Of a stretch of DNA of 64,000 bases, positions 31,443-44,399 are shown one piece after another. A model generated the notes under the pieces. That model did no database searches. It had not been told where the DNA came from and saw nothing but the letters and a program-made list of their open reading frames with translations. The position numbers were made by a program, and so were the translations under genes. The first letter of the stretch is position 1; each line of letters opens with the position of its first letter. The stretch covers positions 71,567,761-71,631,760 of the forward strand of contig CM056383.1 of assembly GCA_029718625.1 (NCBI GenBank), read 5' to 3'. This DNA is from Synaphobranchus kaupii (Eukaryota; Chordata; Actinopteri; Anguilliformes; Synaphobranchidae).

Positions 31443-31942
31443 NNNNNNNNNNNNNNNNNNNNNNNNNNNNNNNNNNNNNNNNNNNNNNNNNNNNNNNNNN
31501 NNNNNNNNNNNNNNNNNNNNNNNNNNNNNNNNNNNNNNNNNNNNNNNNNNNNNNNNNNNNNNNNNNNNNNNNNNNNNNNNNNNNNNNNNNNNNNNNNNNN
31601 NNNNNNNNNNNNNNNNNNNNNNNNNNNNNNNNNNNNNNNNNNNNNNNNNNNNNNNNNNNNNNNNNNNNNNNNNNNNNNNNNNNNNNNNNNNNNNNNNNNN
31701 NNNNNNNNNNNNNNNNNNNNNNNNNNNNNNNNNNNNNNNNNNNNNNNNNNNNNNNNNNNNNNNNNNNNNNNNNNNNNNNNNNNNNNNNNNNNNNNNNNNN
31801 NNNNNNNNNNNNNNNNNNNNNNNNNNNNNNNNNNNNNNNNNNNNNNNNNNNNNNNNNNNNNNNNNNNNNNNNNNNNNNNNNNNNNNNNNNNNNNNNNNNN
31901 NNNNNNNNNNNNNNNNNNNNNNNNNNNNNNNNNNNNNNNNNN
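31443..31942. other. Assembly gap, exactly 500 N
   Basis: A round-number gap usually denotes unknown length. It follows a GC-rich minisatellite and CT repeats and is the likely hiding place of the final nr1i2 exon. Confidence 0.98.
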
Positions 31943-33990
31943 CACTAAACTGAAATAACATCAACAAACCCTCAGAACGTGAACTTGAACGTAATGATTT
32001 GATATTGTCCGCATATCTGAACGAAATATTAAACAGCACACAAAACCCAAGGAAGCTCACTTTTTGTAAGGTAATAAGAATTTGTAAATGTCGCCTAGCT
32101 ACCCTAATAGCCTGAATGTGTTTGTGTGCGTTGTGCATTCAACTGCACTTTTATTAGGAAGCTTTTTCCAATTATTTAGTTCCTTTCCAGTTTCACTACA
32201 TGAATTTTAAATGACGGTTGTAAAAGTAAATAACGAATTGTTTTACAGTACAACCAGGGCCTTGATAATGATGTGCAAACACTTATTTAAGCGCACAAAA
32301 TAGCATATGGCGTCTGTGTTTGCAAGGGCTGGGGATTACTTTAGTGTGTTCATCTCTGAGCGCAAGTAGTGAAAGGTAAGCGAAAATTAATCCTATTTTA
32401 TGCTCAAGGGATGACTGTGTCAGTGAATATTTAATAACGTGACTGACTCATGAACTCAGAGAAAGTAAAAAAAAAAAAAAAGAACACTCTGAATTAGCCT
32501 GTTGGGTTTCTTCTTTTTTCGTGACTCCATTTCACGAGCACTGATTAACGCCCTCACGTCCAACATGGGCCTAGTCCGGTTGCTCATGCGCCTTGCAATC
32601 CCGGTGAACATTTTTGCGGTGAAAAGTCAGTGAAACGCCGTCTAGGCGTTCAGGTAAAAACCCTGCTACGTTCGGTTGAAAAGTGAAACTTTTCTCGCCG
32701 ACTAGGACGTAGCCAGGCTATATCCGGGTAAAACCTGAGCCATATTGGGGTTAACCTAGTCTGTTTATGTTAAAAATATCTCTAAATCAAGATTTACACC
32801 CCTCTAGACGTCTAGTTTCCAGCTCACTGGGATTGTACTGTGGGTTTTGAAGAGTTGGGCAACAGTAGGCCTACTTACTGACCATTCAAGCTCAGTACAA
32901 TAATATACTTTAACATGTTATCACAGGTTGAACTTTTTTCCCTGAAATTCTCAAACTCGCAGGCAATGTCAAGAAGCAATATCATGTTCACCAAAACAAG
33001 CTGTAGGACTGTAGGACTGATACTGAAATGGGAGAGGTTTGTTGAATGTCCTTGGTCTCCTCCCAGCAGTGTTAGTGAAGGCCTCTTATATAATGCTGCC
33101 TCAAAAACACAGTCAGACTTCATCTTTGCACATATTTGGGAAGCAGAACTCGAAATTGAATGAGATCCATATTCAAGGAAGACTTATTCGCGCTCCAACA
33201 CTGTTGGATCATTATGCAGTAAACTCATTTTGTTGACATTCTTCATTAATATGCTCCGACGTGTTTAAACAATCGGAAATAAACTGCATTTCGCTTTATT
33301 ACAGAACTATATCTTCTGAACGCATCGCTTAAACTCAGTTCACAGACAGTATTTGGCATTTCGGCATTAATTTATTTACTTATTTTTCTTAAACCTACAT
33401 TTTTATTTACTTATTTTTCTGCTCCCAATTTGGATCCTCTCCTTATGCAACCAGAGTGCAATATATTTTTGCAGCAATTGCCGTGGAATATATAGCTATG
33501 TTGGCTGACCCCTCCGCTCACTGTAAATATTATTATACACTCATGTTTAAGGCAGTGTTAGATGGTAATAAAACTAAAGGATGGCGGCAGTTTGCTTTAC
33601 ACAAGGAAAGTCTCCAGGACAAATATTTACCGTGGGAGGACTGAGCCCCTAGGAATGATGGGGAAGTGGAGAAAAATGTGTTAGATTAATTAGTGTTTGT
33701 CATACCCCTGTATGACTCCACATATCTCCCCACTGTCCTGACGGCATGCTGCCTTTTACTCGTCCGGCTCCAGTTTGCTTTTTCGCCAGAGAGTTCAGGC
33801 TTCAGTAAGGAATGCAGGCGCACGCACACACACACATGTGGAGATATATGGTACACACACAGACGTGTGCGCACACACACGCGGTGCTCAGACATGCACA
33901 CGCACCGGCCACTCGTTCCTTCCAAGGTGACTTCCTTCCACAGTCCTTTCGAAGAATGACAGGAAGGGAGGCCCTGGTCCCCGCAAGAGT
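31943..33990. other. Gene-free stretch after the gap
   Basis: Mostly AT-rich, unique-looking. No exon with recognisable similarity. The 62-codon ORF at 33456-33644 has no features. An A-run at 32467-32481 may end an old retrocopy. Confidence 0.5.
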
Positions 33991-33993
33991 AGC

Positions 33994-33995
<2 letters not shown>

Positions 33996-34050
<55 letters not shown>
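33996..34050. repeat. (CA)n microsatellite
   Basis: About 27 CA units, preceded by weaker CA-rich text from 33818. Confidence 0.97.
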
Positions 34051-34053
<3 letters not shown>

Positions 34054-34394
34054 CCAAAGTCAGGAGTTCCAGAGTCCCCTTGGAGGACATGCCAGGGGTT
34101 GTTCTATTTTGAAGAGGCCTGGATGGAACCACATCTATGCTACAGCAGGGTCCCTCTCTCCCAGACTCCTCCTGGCTGTACCTTAATGGGGTTTGACCAC
34201 CCGTATCCAGGCTAATTCATACAGGCACGGACGCAAAAGAAGAGATATTCTGTTGAGCTGATTGAATTAGCCGTTCCGCTAACGATCCCATACGATACAA
34301 TGCACTGGCTCCCCTTGGATTCTCAGGGCCAGTCAGGCAATAAGCCCCCAACCTGCCCAAATGGGCACAATGGTGGTACCCCAGTGACCCCCCC

Positions 34395-34592
34395 CCCCCA
34401 AAACCTTTTCTGATCCAGGGACCCCCCACCCAGGCAGAAAACCCCCATTACAATTGAAAAAATGATTATTTTTTCAAAAAAAGGTCTGATATTTTGAAAT
34501 ATTTCCCCAAATCTATATACAGGCATTGCATATCAAGTCTGGCCAGGGGCCCCTCTACTGTACCTTCAAGGGCCCCCTGTTGAAAACCCAGG
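34395..34592. mobile_element. hAT-like MITE, second copy of the 6.1-kb family
   Basis: Shares CTGATCCAGGGACC, GCATTGCATATCAAGTCTG and GTTGAAAACCCAGG with 6065-6211. The left terminus is replaced by a poly-C run, and about 70 bp of AT-rich sequence is inserted. Confidence 0.65.
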
Positions 34593-34599
34593 TTGTAGA

Positions 34600-35213
34600 A
34601 AATTATAAAAAGAACAACTGAGGTTCATAAACAGTGTATAGCAGCTCTGCCACTGCCATGGCTGTGTCTAAGCAGAGGTTTCCTCAGAGAACTTCCCTTG
34701 AGAGCCCAACAGCAGATATCTTTCCCATTCTGAGTCCTCCATTTTGGTTTTTACTCACAGGGATCATTTATGGAAAAAAAAATGGGGGGGGGGGGCAGGA
34801 AATCCTCATAGCTGTGATGGAGTTTTAAAACAAGCCCTTCCTTTTTGTGGAGGGGGTATCATTGTCCCCCAAAGGAGGGGTGAAATAGGCCAGGATGTTC
34901 TCTCTCTTGACACAAAGTTATTTTTTTTCCAGGGGGGTCAGAGGGCAAAGCTCCAGGGGCCAGCGGGGTGTGGGTTCAAGCTAGGTAACCTAGCCAGTGT
35001 TTATGCAGTGCAAACATCTCTGCATTCAAGATATCTGTGTAAAGGTGTTAGAGGAATGAAAAGTGTTTATTCTTGCATGAATACAGAATGGGCTGTTGAT
35101 AAGCATTCTCTCTCTCTCTCTCTCTCTATCTTTAAACATGTTTTAAACATGTTTCACGCCCTCTCTCTGTCTCTCTTACTTTCTCACCTCTCTCTTACTT
35201 AGTCTCTCTCTTG

Positions 35214-35244
<31 letters not shown>

Positions 35245-36072
35245 CATACCCCCTCTTTCCTTCATATGTTTCCTGTCTGTTCCCTTATGGAATGCGGAAT
35301 GTTTCATGACACTCTTCTTCCATTTCCTGCTTCTCAAAGGGAAATGGAGAGTGGCTTCAGACAGCCACAGAGTTGGGAACGGGTTCGAAAGATCTGCGGC
35401 CAGACACATTCATTGGGGGGGGGGGGGGGGTTGGATAGGTCAAGATCGAAAAGAGTACAGCAAAGTTTTCTAATGGCATTTCTGTGGTTGAACGTTCAAA
35501 TCCCCACTTTGCACAAAATAAGAAATTCCATGCATGAGAATGACACAAATGGGACCAAGGGTAAAATCATTTAAGAAAAATAAGAAGATTTTGTATTGTA
35601 TATAAGAAGCCATTATCTTTATAAACGGATTCCACAATTAGAAAGAATAATCTATAGAAAATCTTTTAAAATGTTTGATCCAAATGCTTTCCATAAATAT
35701 ATATACATGATTTATATATAGATCTGATATTTTCTGCTATTAAACAGCAAACTACCACCTTTGTGTGCCAACAAAATATCACATCAGACTATTGACATGG
35801 AACAACCGCCTCAAAACTGAAATTAATTTACTTCAAAAATACACAGAATTAATCACGCCATGATATCGCAGAAACGGTAAGTTTTCCTTGTTTTGTAAAT
35901 TGCCGATATTTTCTCCGTCCATCAATGCGGCGTGCGCTTGAATCATCCCGCTTGAATCATCCCGCTTGAATCATCCCGCCGCAGTTTCAGACTGGCCTGA
36001 TATGCCCCGAATCACTGAGGCCAAACGCACAAAGATGAGAAAACATGGAAGCCTCTTCTTCTCTGTGCATCC

Positions 36073-36106
<34 letters not shown>

Positions 36107-36250
36107 CAGTTCAGCCCGATTTTCCCCTTGCTCACACACACTCCCTCCCGGCGCATTACGACGGGTAACCTGTTCCGCTTCAGTGCGTTTTAATTTGTTA
36201 TAACAAAGTGCATCAAAGCTTTTTTTATCTAAGACTGTATAAAGCTGTCG
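34600..36250. other. Gene-free stretch with SSRs
   Basis: Contains CT-rich tracts (35108-35128, 35158-35240), poly-G (35416-35430), three copies of GCTTGAATCATCCC (35936-35979) and a CA tract (36074-36103). No gene seen. Confidence 0.55.
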
Positions 36251-36904
36251 CTAATGCGTCGCTCACTCGATATGAATGGAGCGTTAATATGTGAAGTGTG
36301 AACACGGTGTACCTCAGATTGCACGCAGCACACTGTGCGTTCTGCAACGGCGCACGTATTGCTTATGTAATCTTAAGAAGGGAAATTACGTCCACTCGTT
36401 CAAGTGTCAAAATATTCGATTGCAGAAATGTTCACAACGGCACTTTTTAGGAAGTTAAGCCCATTGTGATTAAATGAGTACAAAGCTTATTCTTATTCCT
36501 ATTTCCCACGGCCTTTTCCCAAACGCATGTAATCAGGAACATCACCATCGCAGTTACTGAGGGCAAGTCTGTCTGTCCGTCCATCCTCCCTTCCCAAAGG
36601 GTGGTCCCTGTGCACAGGAAGACATTAAAGACATCAGGAGTTTCCTTCAGCTTTGGCCAGAACAATGTTGCTTTGTTCTCCAGCCTCCCCATTAGGGGGG
36701 GGGGGGGGGGCGGGGGCAGACACAGCTCACAGCTCGTCCTTCTTCCTGTGTTTTTCCTCATCACCGCGAGCGCAAGGAGGAAGAGGAAGAGGAAGCCTGT
36801 AGTGAAACAGCGCGGGAGCCTAACGCATGTGCTTCCTCTCTCTCAAGGCCCCTTGCATTGTTCATTCCCGGAGAACAGGCCCCGTTCCCTGTGCAGGTGC
36901 AGGG

Positions 36905-36915
36905 CGGAGAACCAC

Positions 36916-36970
<55 letters not shown>

Positions 36971-37042
36971 CTCCGGCCAAACACACCAGCGCAGAATGCC
37001 ACTGCGAAACCCCCCACACACACACACACACACACACACACC
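36905..37042. repeat. (CT)n and (CA)n microsatellites
   Basis: (CT)n at 36919-36966 and (CA)n at 37014-37042, separated by about 50 bp. All overlapping ORFs are shadows of these. Confidence 0.95.
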
Positions 37043-37269
37043 ACCCCCAGGGACAGAGCAAGGATGGACTGAGAAAGGGCGCTGCTCAACGCTGCCCTCC
37101 AGAGTCCACATCCACCATCGCACGCTACCATCCTCATGGTACCATCGTACTAAACATGGCTGTCTTTTGCGAGACACCGGCAGCCAGCAATTAAGTGTTT
37201 TTTATCTGAAAAAAGGAAAATAAGCACACAGACACATACAGCTTACATATCTACTTCAATACCTGGTGT

Positions 37270-37445
37270 AGGGCCCATTTCCAGAAGGGGTATAATAATA
37301 ATAATAATAATGCCTTGCATTTATATAGCGCCTTTCTCACCAACCGGTGACTCAAAGCGCTTTACAAAGCCTCTACCACCACCAATGTGTAGCACCCACC
37401 TGGGTGATGCAACGGCAGCCATTTTGCGCCAGAATGCTCACATAG
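37270..37445. mobile_element. Dispersed fish repeat with ATTTATATAGCGCC
   Basis: An (ATA)n head, then GCATTTATATAGCGCCTTTC, CAAAGCGCTTTACAAAG and GGCAGCCATTTTGCGCCAGA, text common across teleost genomes. A partial relative is at 7640. Class not certain. Confidence 0.65.
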
Positions 37446-37491
37446 GCATAGGCAGATGTCGATTTGTAAAAAAAAAAAATGGGTGGCGAGG

Positions 37492-37622
37492 TCTGTGATG
37501 TCACAGAGCACCATTAACCCAAAGGGGATGGTGGGTCTGTGATGTCACAGAGCACCATTAACCCAAAGGGGATGGTGGGGTCTGTGATGTCACAGAGCAC
37601 CATTAACCCAAAGGGGATGGAA
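37492..37622. repeat. 45-bp tandem repeat, three copies
   Basis: Each unit has TCTGTGATGTCACAGAGCAC and ATTAACCCAAAGGGGATGG. CTGTGA-TG-TCACAG forms a short dyad resembling a bZIP (CRE-like) site. Confidence 0.95.
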
Positions 37623-38404
37623 AGGGGCGATGGCAGTTTTATAAAGGGGATGGGTTTTGTCCATTTTTTAACAGAAGGGGCGGCCTCCCGTCAAATCGAC
37701 CCCTGGGCATCGGACACAGCCTCATTGGATCTGCATGATATTCATGGCAGTGCAGGTTAGAAGTTGGGGTGGAGATGGTTTGACCCTCATCACAAGACAT
37801 CGGTTTACAACAGGTTTGTTGCTGGGCCAGTTTTAGGCGTATGCCGCACATGCGGGTGCCAAAAAAAAAAAAAAACAACGTGTTGCATCCATGAACGTAG
37901 GTGGGACAGTTGCTTAGATAGTGTAAAATCCCTAACCCACTCTAATTCACCTGGAATCATTCCATCACTACCGATAAACAAGCACGACTGAAATCTCTCA
38001 CTAATTTGGTCTGGTCCCCAGTGAAGTTAATGCACTGTACAGCAGTACTGAGTTCTACATTTTCAGTTCAAAGCTTATTGAGATTATATTTGTCTGAAGA
38101 GCTATGCAGTGCTTTTTCACGAACGTGCACATGACGTTATAATTGTAACCACTGTGCATTCAGTTGTATGCACACTGCAGTAGCTACAGCTGTAAGTAAT
38201 GTTCACAATATGGCCAAAATATACATTGAATGTTATATCATGACTTTTTTGTTTATTTATTGTAATGCTACTGATGTGCATTTGGAGAGATTTATCTTTA
38301 TCTGATACAGCTGTCTGGGATACCCACTCGTTCATGCGTGAGATGTTTCGTTGTCTAGAGAGCTGTAATGCAGAGTTCTGACTACGCCAACTATGCCAAG
38401 AGTT

Positions 38405-38600
38405 TGCCTCTCTCTCTCCACCTCTGTCTCTCTCTCTCCTCTCACCCTCTTTCTGTCTCTCTCACTCTCGTTCTCTCTCTGTCTCTCTTACTTTGTCTCA
38501 CCTCCCTCCCTCATCTCTCTCTCAGACTCTCTCTCTCTCCCTCCCTCATCCCTCTCTCAGACTCTCTCTCTCCCCTCTCTATCTGTCTCTCAGACCCTTC
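38405..38600. repeat. CT-rich low-complexity tract
   Basis: TCTCTCTC with CTCCCTCCCTCATC blocks. No gene. Confidence 0.92.
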
Positions 38601-38874
38601 ACAAATAAAACTTTTATCCTTGGTTTCCCATATAAACAAAAACAGAGTAAAATGCCAGCTCATTCATTTTTATCGTGGGACAGGCGAAAATGGCAGTTCA
38701 CACAAGTCGGAGAAACATGATTGGTGGGGGGGATAGACAAGATGTCGCTGCTGTAGTTAGGGGTATGATTAGGAACAGAGTGATGGTGGAGTTTCGATAG
38801 TACGAAGCCATGGAGAGCTTGAATGTGTTTCAGAGTGTGTGGTGTTATAAGGGTGCTTTATGTTCAGTGGAGGA

Positions 38875-39531
38875 AGGTGGAATAGGGTGACTACATGGAA
38901 TAGGGTGACTACATGGAATAGGGTGACTAAATGGAATAGGGTGACTACATGGAATAGGGTGACTAAATGGAATAGGGTGACTACATGGAATAGGGTGACT
39001 ACATGGAATAGGGTGACTAAATGGAATAGGGTGACTACATGGAATAGGGTGACTACATGGAATAGGGTGACTACATGGAATAGGGTGACTACATGGAATA
39101 GGGTGACTAAATGGAATAGGGTGACTAAATGGAATAGGGTGACTAAATGGAATAGGGTAACTAAATGGAATAGGGTGACTACATGGAATAGGGTGACTAA
39201 ATGGAATAGGGTGACTACATGGAATAGGGTGACTAAATGGAATAGGGTGACTACATGGAATAGGGTGACTAAATGGAATAGGGTGACTAAATGGACTAGG
39301 GTGACTACATGGAATAGGGTGACTACATGGAATAGGGTGACTAAATGGAATAGGGTGACTACATGGAATAGGGTGACTACATGGAATATGGTGACTAAAT
39401 GGAATAGGGTGACTACATGGAATAGGGTGACTAAATGGAATAGGGTGACTACATGGAATAGGGTGACTACATGGAATAGGGTGACTAAATGGAATAGGGT
39501 GACTACATGGAATAGGGTGACTAAATGGAAG
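38875..39531. repeat. 18-bp minisatellite, about 36 copies
   Basis: Unit GGAATAGGGTGACTAMAT with an A/C difference (ACTAAAT versus ACTACAT) in a non-periodic order. As 18 is a multiple of 3, frames are open on both strands (hexapeptides WNRVTT/K and LFHVVT/LFHLVT). No codon or promoter evidence supports expression. Confidence 0.97.
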
Positions 39532-39669
39532 TAGTTTTCTTTCTTTGTGACAGATTTTTGTTTTTCATGTGATTTTGTGTATTTGTTTCTTAGGTTTTCT
39601 GTTATATATTTTTTGGTAATGTCTTTAGTGTCTTGAAAGTAGAATAAAGGAGGGTTAAAATTAAAAAAT

Positions 39670-39795
39670 TCTCTCTCTCTCTCTCTCTTTGTCTCTCTCT
39701 CCCCCCTCTCTATCAATCTCTCAGACTCTCTCTTTCTCTCAGACTCTCTCTTTCTCTCTCCCTCTCTGTCTCCATCTCTCTCAGACTCTCTCTCC
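39670..39795. repeat. CT-rich tract
   Basis: (CT)n with TCAGACTCTCTC units, related to the tract at 38.4-38.6 kb. The 18-bp array lies between them. Confidence 0.92.
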
Positions 39796-39829
39796 ACACA
39801 TTTTCCAGCGGCCCTCTCTGGAGCCTGCC

Positions 39830-41425
39830 ACGTCCCAGAATGACTCACGTTCGCTCTGACTAAATCTTCCCATTCAGTGGAAATGAGCTGTGGGACAAAA
39901 CATGGGAAGTTGGGCTGTGAATCAAAACACCCCCCCCGCCACCCCTCCGTCCACCCCAGTCAGTCCTCACCCCATTGAGGAAATTTCCCAAGCCGTGATG
40001 GAGAGACAGGGGCCACTTTAAAAACCCGGCCTGGAAATAAATGAATCATAAAAACAACACTGTTCCATTATCACACTGTTAGCGGGCGCACTGCTCGGAT
40101 ACTTATGAACCAGGAAGTAATAGCAAGAATGAACGGGTTCGCACACAAGCATAGCTTGACATGTTGACAAAGTAATATTACGTTTTAGCACACGATTTTC
40201 CATTTCACATAAAAAAATGTTTTAAAAGAACATTGGGTAGTGTGCTGGTCTGCCCATTCCAATATTCTTAGGTTCACATTTACCTCCGGTTATATATTCT
40301 GAAGCACTCGTGGCACCTGCAAACATGAGTTTTCTACACAAGGCCGACTATAAGGACATTTTACTTTATTTGGTCTAGGACACAAGGATTGTTAAATTCT
40401 GGGATTTGTGACTCGTATTAAGCCTGGAGCTGCTCCAAAGCCCTTCATCAATTATGCAACATCCTATTCAGCATAAATAATTTCCATTTAAATTAATGTG
40501 TTCAAAGCGTTATTGACAGTTAATGTGCATCACCTAACCAAGGTTGATAACCTTGGACATTGTACACAAAATAAGAAGGGGAACATGGAGAGAAAGAGGA
40601 GGAGAAGGGAAAGGAATGGATGCTAGAAACAGGAAGAAATATTTCTTTTTTTTTCATTTTAATAGGATTAGGTTGCACAGCTTAATTTTTCTGGTAAGAT
40701 AGCCTCCATTTTAAAACTCCAGTTAAATAACGGATTCCATTTTAAAACTCCAGTTAAATAACGGACTCCTGAATACTGAAAGGTTCTTTTTTTTCTTTGT
40801 TGTCATTTTAGCCTTTAGACTCATCCGTGTGTCATCAGATTTAGCCCCAAAAACACAAGCCCCACTTCCCCTCCCTGCGGGACCATGGAGACAAAGAGGC
40901 AATTATGCACTGGTGCTCTTCCAGGAGCCCGGAGACACGAGTGGGGCTTAATTGCTTCCATAATTGCCCATTTGATACACCTGGAGCTTAAAGTCAGGAT
41001 CCAGCCTCTTGAACGGCACCAAGGACAAGCTATGCAGATGAGAGGCTAATTAAGCTGTAGACAGGAACAGGAACCTGGGTCTGACGGGCAGTGTAATCAC
41101 AGAATGTGTGCGTGTGTGTGTGTGTGTGTGGGGGGGGGGGGGGTTCTGGTTCCGGGGCATTAGCCAGTTTTTCCGATCCCAGTCTGGATTTTCTGGAATC
41201 GGTTCCGTGTCGTGGGCCCAATTACCTTGACACTCCCACGATGCCCTGATCCCTGGAGTACGGCTGATGAGTATCTTCAAAATCCTGTGAAGGGCTAACA
41301 ATCCCCGCTGACCTTTGAACTCTGCGCTTGCTCAGGTTGATCTGAAAAATTAAGCGCAAGCAACCAAACCATTAAACAACAGCAACCAAACACCGTTTAT
41401 GAATTACTACATCTGTATATGAATT
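39830..41425. other. Gene-free stretch with a CNE-like block (40850-41065)
   Basis: No ORF of interest. 40850-41065 is high-complexity sequence with CTTAATTGCTTCCATAATTG, TTTGATACACCTGG and GCTAATTAAGC, the character of conserved non-coding DNA. A 33-bp direct duplication is at 40708-40775. Conservation cannot be tested here. Confidence 0.4.
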
Positions 41426-41742
41426 TAAAGGGATAATTCACTATTCTGGGTTTTTTTTAAATACGATTTCAGATTTAGTGTATTATTTTTTATTGGCCCA
41501 GACATCTTTTATATCCACTGAAGGATATTTTAGATATTTAGAGAAGTTTCTGACAGCCTGCATAACATTGCTGTACAAGCTGCTTAGGTTGCTAAGTGCA
41601 AAGCCGACAGGTTGTCAGAGACTTTTCTAAATATCTAAAATGTTCTTCACTGCAAACAAAAAATAATCTTGGCCAATCAAATACATTCACTAAAACTAAA
41701 GTAATATCAAAAAGCTATGGAAAGTGAACTACCCCTTTAAGA
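41425..41742. mobile_element. MITE with TTAAAGGGATAATTCACT ends
   Basis: Left TTAAAGGGATAATTCACT and right AGTGAACTACCCCTTTAA are inverted repeats. Inner arms (TTTTAGATATTTAGAGAAGT and the inverted ACTTTTCTAAATATCTAAAA) also pair, giving a two-tier hairpin. Confidence 0.85.
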
Positions 41743-41899
41743 GAAATTGGAGGTAAAAGGATTGTGCTGGGTGAGCTTGCATTAGGCACAACTGGCTATG
41801 TCTCTTAATATCTGATTTACTGTCAGGCCACTTTTCCCTTGGTAGCACAAAACTCGGATTGCCTTGTTAGCTCCGCTCCGTTTCCTGTTGGTGGAGATC

Positions 41900-42136
41900 G
41901 GTCCGGAGCAGACAGGGGCGGGGGGGGCCACTGCGGATTCACGGTCACACGTGGTTGCGTTTCCTGGGGGGGGGGGGGGACCATTGACCTTTGACCCTAC
42001 GGGCAAACGTGTCTACGCCAATGAGCACGAGAGTGGACAGTAAAGAGTCACTTGCCCTCACATTCCATGTGGTATGGCAATGGAGGTCTCTCGGCCAGGA
42101 CCAACTCAGAGACAACTCCTGGGGGGGGGGGGGGAG

Positions 42137-42182
<46 letters not shown>

Positions 42183-43060
42183 AGGGTGGGGGGGGGGGGG
42201 GCACTGTGCAGACCTACCCTGGCCAGGGTTCCTGTAGTCTGCATTGAGAGCCGGCCCGTCTGCCCGTCTACATAATCCGATTTACGGCCAAGGGTCCAGC
42301 CCTACCCTGCCAACCCCAGGGGCAGCTTTCCTGTGTCATAACGCTTGATTTTTGTTGCCCTGGCTGCCAGGGTAGCTGTTGCACGGCAACTGGGGGAGAG
42401 AGCAGCTGAGGGTGCCATCGAACCGATCTCGCCCCGCGTCCGCCGACTCGCCCCGTGTCCTCCTTTCCTTTGGCCATTTTGCGTTCACGCGGCGCGACGT
42501 TAAATTCTGAGCGGGTTCACACCGCGGCGAGCGTAAGAACGCGCCCCAGAGCCACTTCACCGTTGTCGTGTACGTTCGCAGCCAGGAAGTGACATCGTGG
42601 GTACAGTTCTCTCAGCATTTCCCTTCTCACACCTCCTCAAGGATTTAGGCAGGTTTCCAGTGCCTGCCTGGCCTATCAAAGGTGGCTTTCTGCCCAAACC
42701 CCGCCCCCCAGGGGAAAAAAGCCCCCCACCCCACCCCAACCCCCCTGAGAATGGCTGACATTGGCTGCTCTCATCGAACGGCGCTTTCAGACGATGGCTA
42801 TGCAATGATCCAACATCAACACAGGGGACCAGGGGTGGGGTGGGTGTGGCTTGGGGGGTGGGTTGGGGGGGCGGGGGAGGCGAGGATTGCCACCGACACC
42901 TCTATTATGCAGCTTGACCGTGACCTTCCACTGTGACCCTCAGCGGCGCGTTCTGATTGGCTGTTTGCATGGCGAGAGACAGCGATTAACATGTCTAATA
43001 CCCTGCTGACACTTTCTGTTTGCAGAGTGGGGATGAGTGTGCGTGTGTTTGTGCGTGCGC

Positions 43061-43096
<36 letters not shown>

Positions 43097-43500
43097 AGGA
43101 AGGGGGTGGGGGTTCTGGCACAGGAGCTCAAGATCCGCTAATTAACGTGACCTCCCTTTGATCTGGGGAGAATACACAAATGACATCTGAATTGAGATGA
43201 GGAGAGGAGGAGGAGGAGGGATTGGCACTCAGGTTTAACCCTCTGCCTCCTGCCAAAAAAGAGCGCAATCTGTGCCTCCAATGAGCCTTGCGAAAAACAA
43301 CTGCCCCCCACCCAACCATTTCCTTTCCGGTTTATTAAAACCGGCTTGCATGGGATGGCTGGGCTCTGGCAGAGAATGTGCTGCGTGTTTAAATCCCTCA
43401 CACAGAAACTGCACACACACACACACACACCCACCCACACGTATACACACACACACACACCCACCCACACGTATACACACACACACACACACACAAATTC
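41900..43500. other. SSR-rich, gene-free stretch
   Basis: Poly-G (41967-41980, 42121-42134, 42186-42200), (TG)n at 42139-42181 and 43065-43094, (CA)n with CCCACCCACACGTATA units at 43412-43495. No exon recognised. Confidence 0.6.
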
Positions 43501-43554
43501 TCTCTCCTTGGACACCGTTGCATCCTCACAGTCTCAATCCTTTCTCTAACCATC

Positions 43555-43995
43555 TGTCCATCTCTCTCTCTCCCTCTCGCCCACCTCTTGCTGTTTCCTT
43601 TTATTTGCTTCTTTCCTCCCTCTCACTCTCTCTCTCCCTCTCTCTCTCGGTCTCTTTCTCTCTGTCTCTTTCTCTCTCTCTGTCCCTCTCCTTTTATGTC
43701 CATTTCTTCTCTCCTCCTCCCTCCTCTCCCTCTCTCCCCCTTCAATCTGCATGTCTCCTCGAGCCCCAACAGTCCCTGCCTGCTCTTGGGGGGGGGGGGG
43801 GCGGTGGGGGACAGGTGGACCCCCTTCTGGCCAGTGGAGGTCAGACACGGGACGGACAGCACCTGCCCCAGCTCCTCCTGGTCACCCAGATGGCCGGGGC
43901 ACGTGTGTGGAAAAGCATCATCATTAGACGCTCTGGCAGAAACCTTCCCTCTCCCTCTCTCCCTCTCTCCCTCTCTCCCTCTCATGCTACAAATT
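43555..43995. repeat. CT-rich tracts
   Basis: (CT)n, (CTCC)n and CCCTCTCT arrays with a poly-G run at 43789-43801. Overlapping ORFs on both strands are compositional. Confidence 0.85.
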
Positions 43996-44399
43996 TTAGC
44001 TTAGCAAAGATGCTTCCACTTCCTCTTAATTTCAGTACCCCTCTGTGTGCCCCCAGTAAAACCAAGGGTTTGACATTTAACTCTCACCATCATCATCATC
44101 TCTCTGTCTCTGTCTCTCTCTCTCTTCACTGCGTCTGCGTCTCACACGGGTCGTACCGAAATGTTACCGACCGCTGTTCCAAACCCGGGACCCACCGCCG
44201 AGGCCTGATAGTACTGCAGACCAGTGTGAGACGTATTATCAGCGGCCATCTTATTTATCTGTTTTTTTGGTGAGGGCCCAAGTGGGAATTACCTCGTTAT
44301 CGTTCAGTCTCTCACACTGACGCCTGGCACAGGACAGGGTGTATCAGTGCTTGTGTTCCTGCACAGCCTGCAGGCTGTTCTGCTCTCACACAGCCGACC

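Noticed and set aside
31384..32138. ORFs through the N run
   Set aside because: Consist of undefined residues across the assembly gap.
38769..39848. 359-codon minus-strand ORF (LFHVVT repeats) and 224-codon plus ORF
   Set aside because: 18-bp array with a multiple-of-three unit; open by construction.
43272..44273. 333-codon plus-strand ORF
   Set aside because: Crosses CA, CT and poly-G repeats with no recognisable domain; probably compositional.
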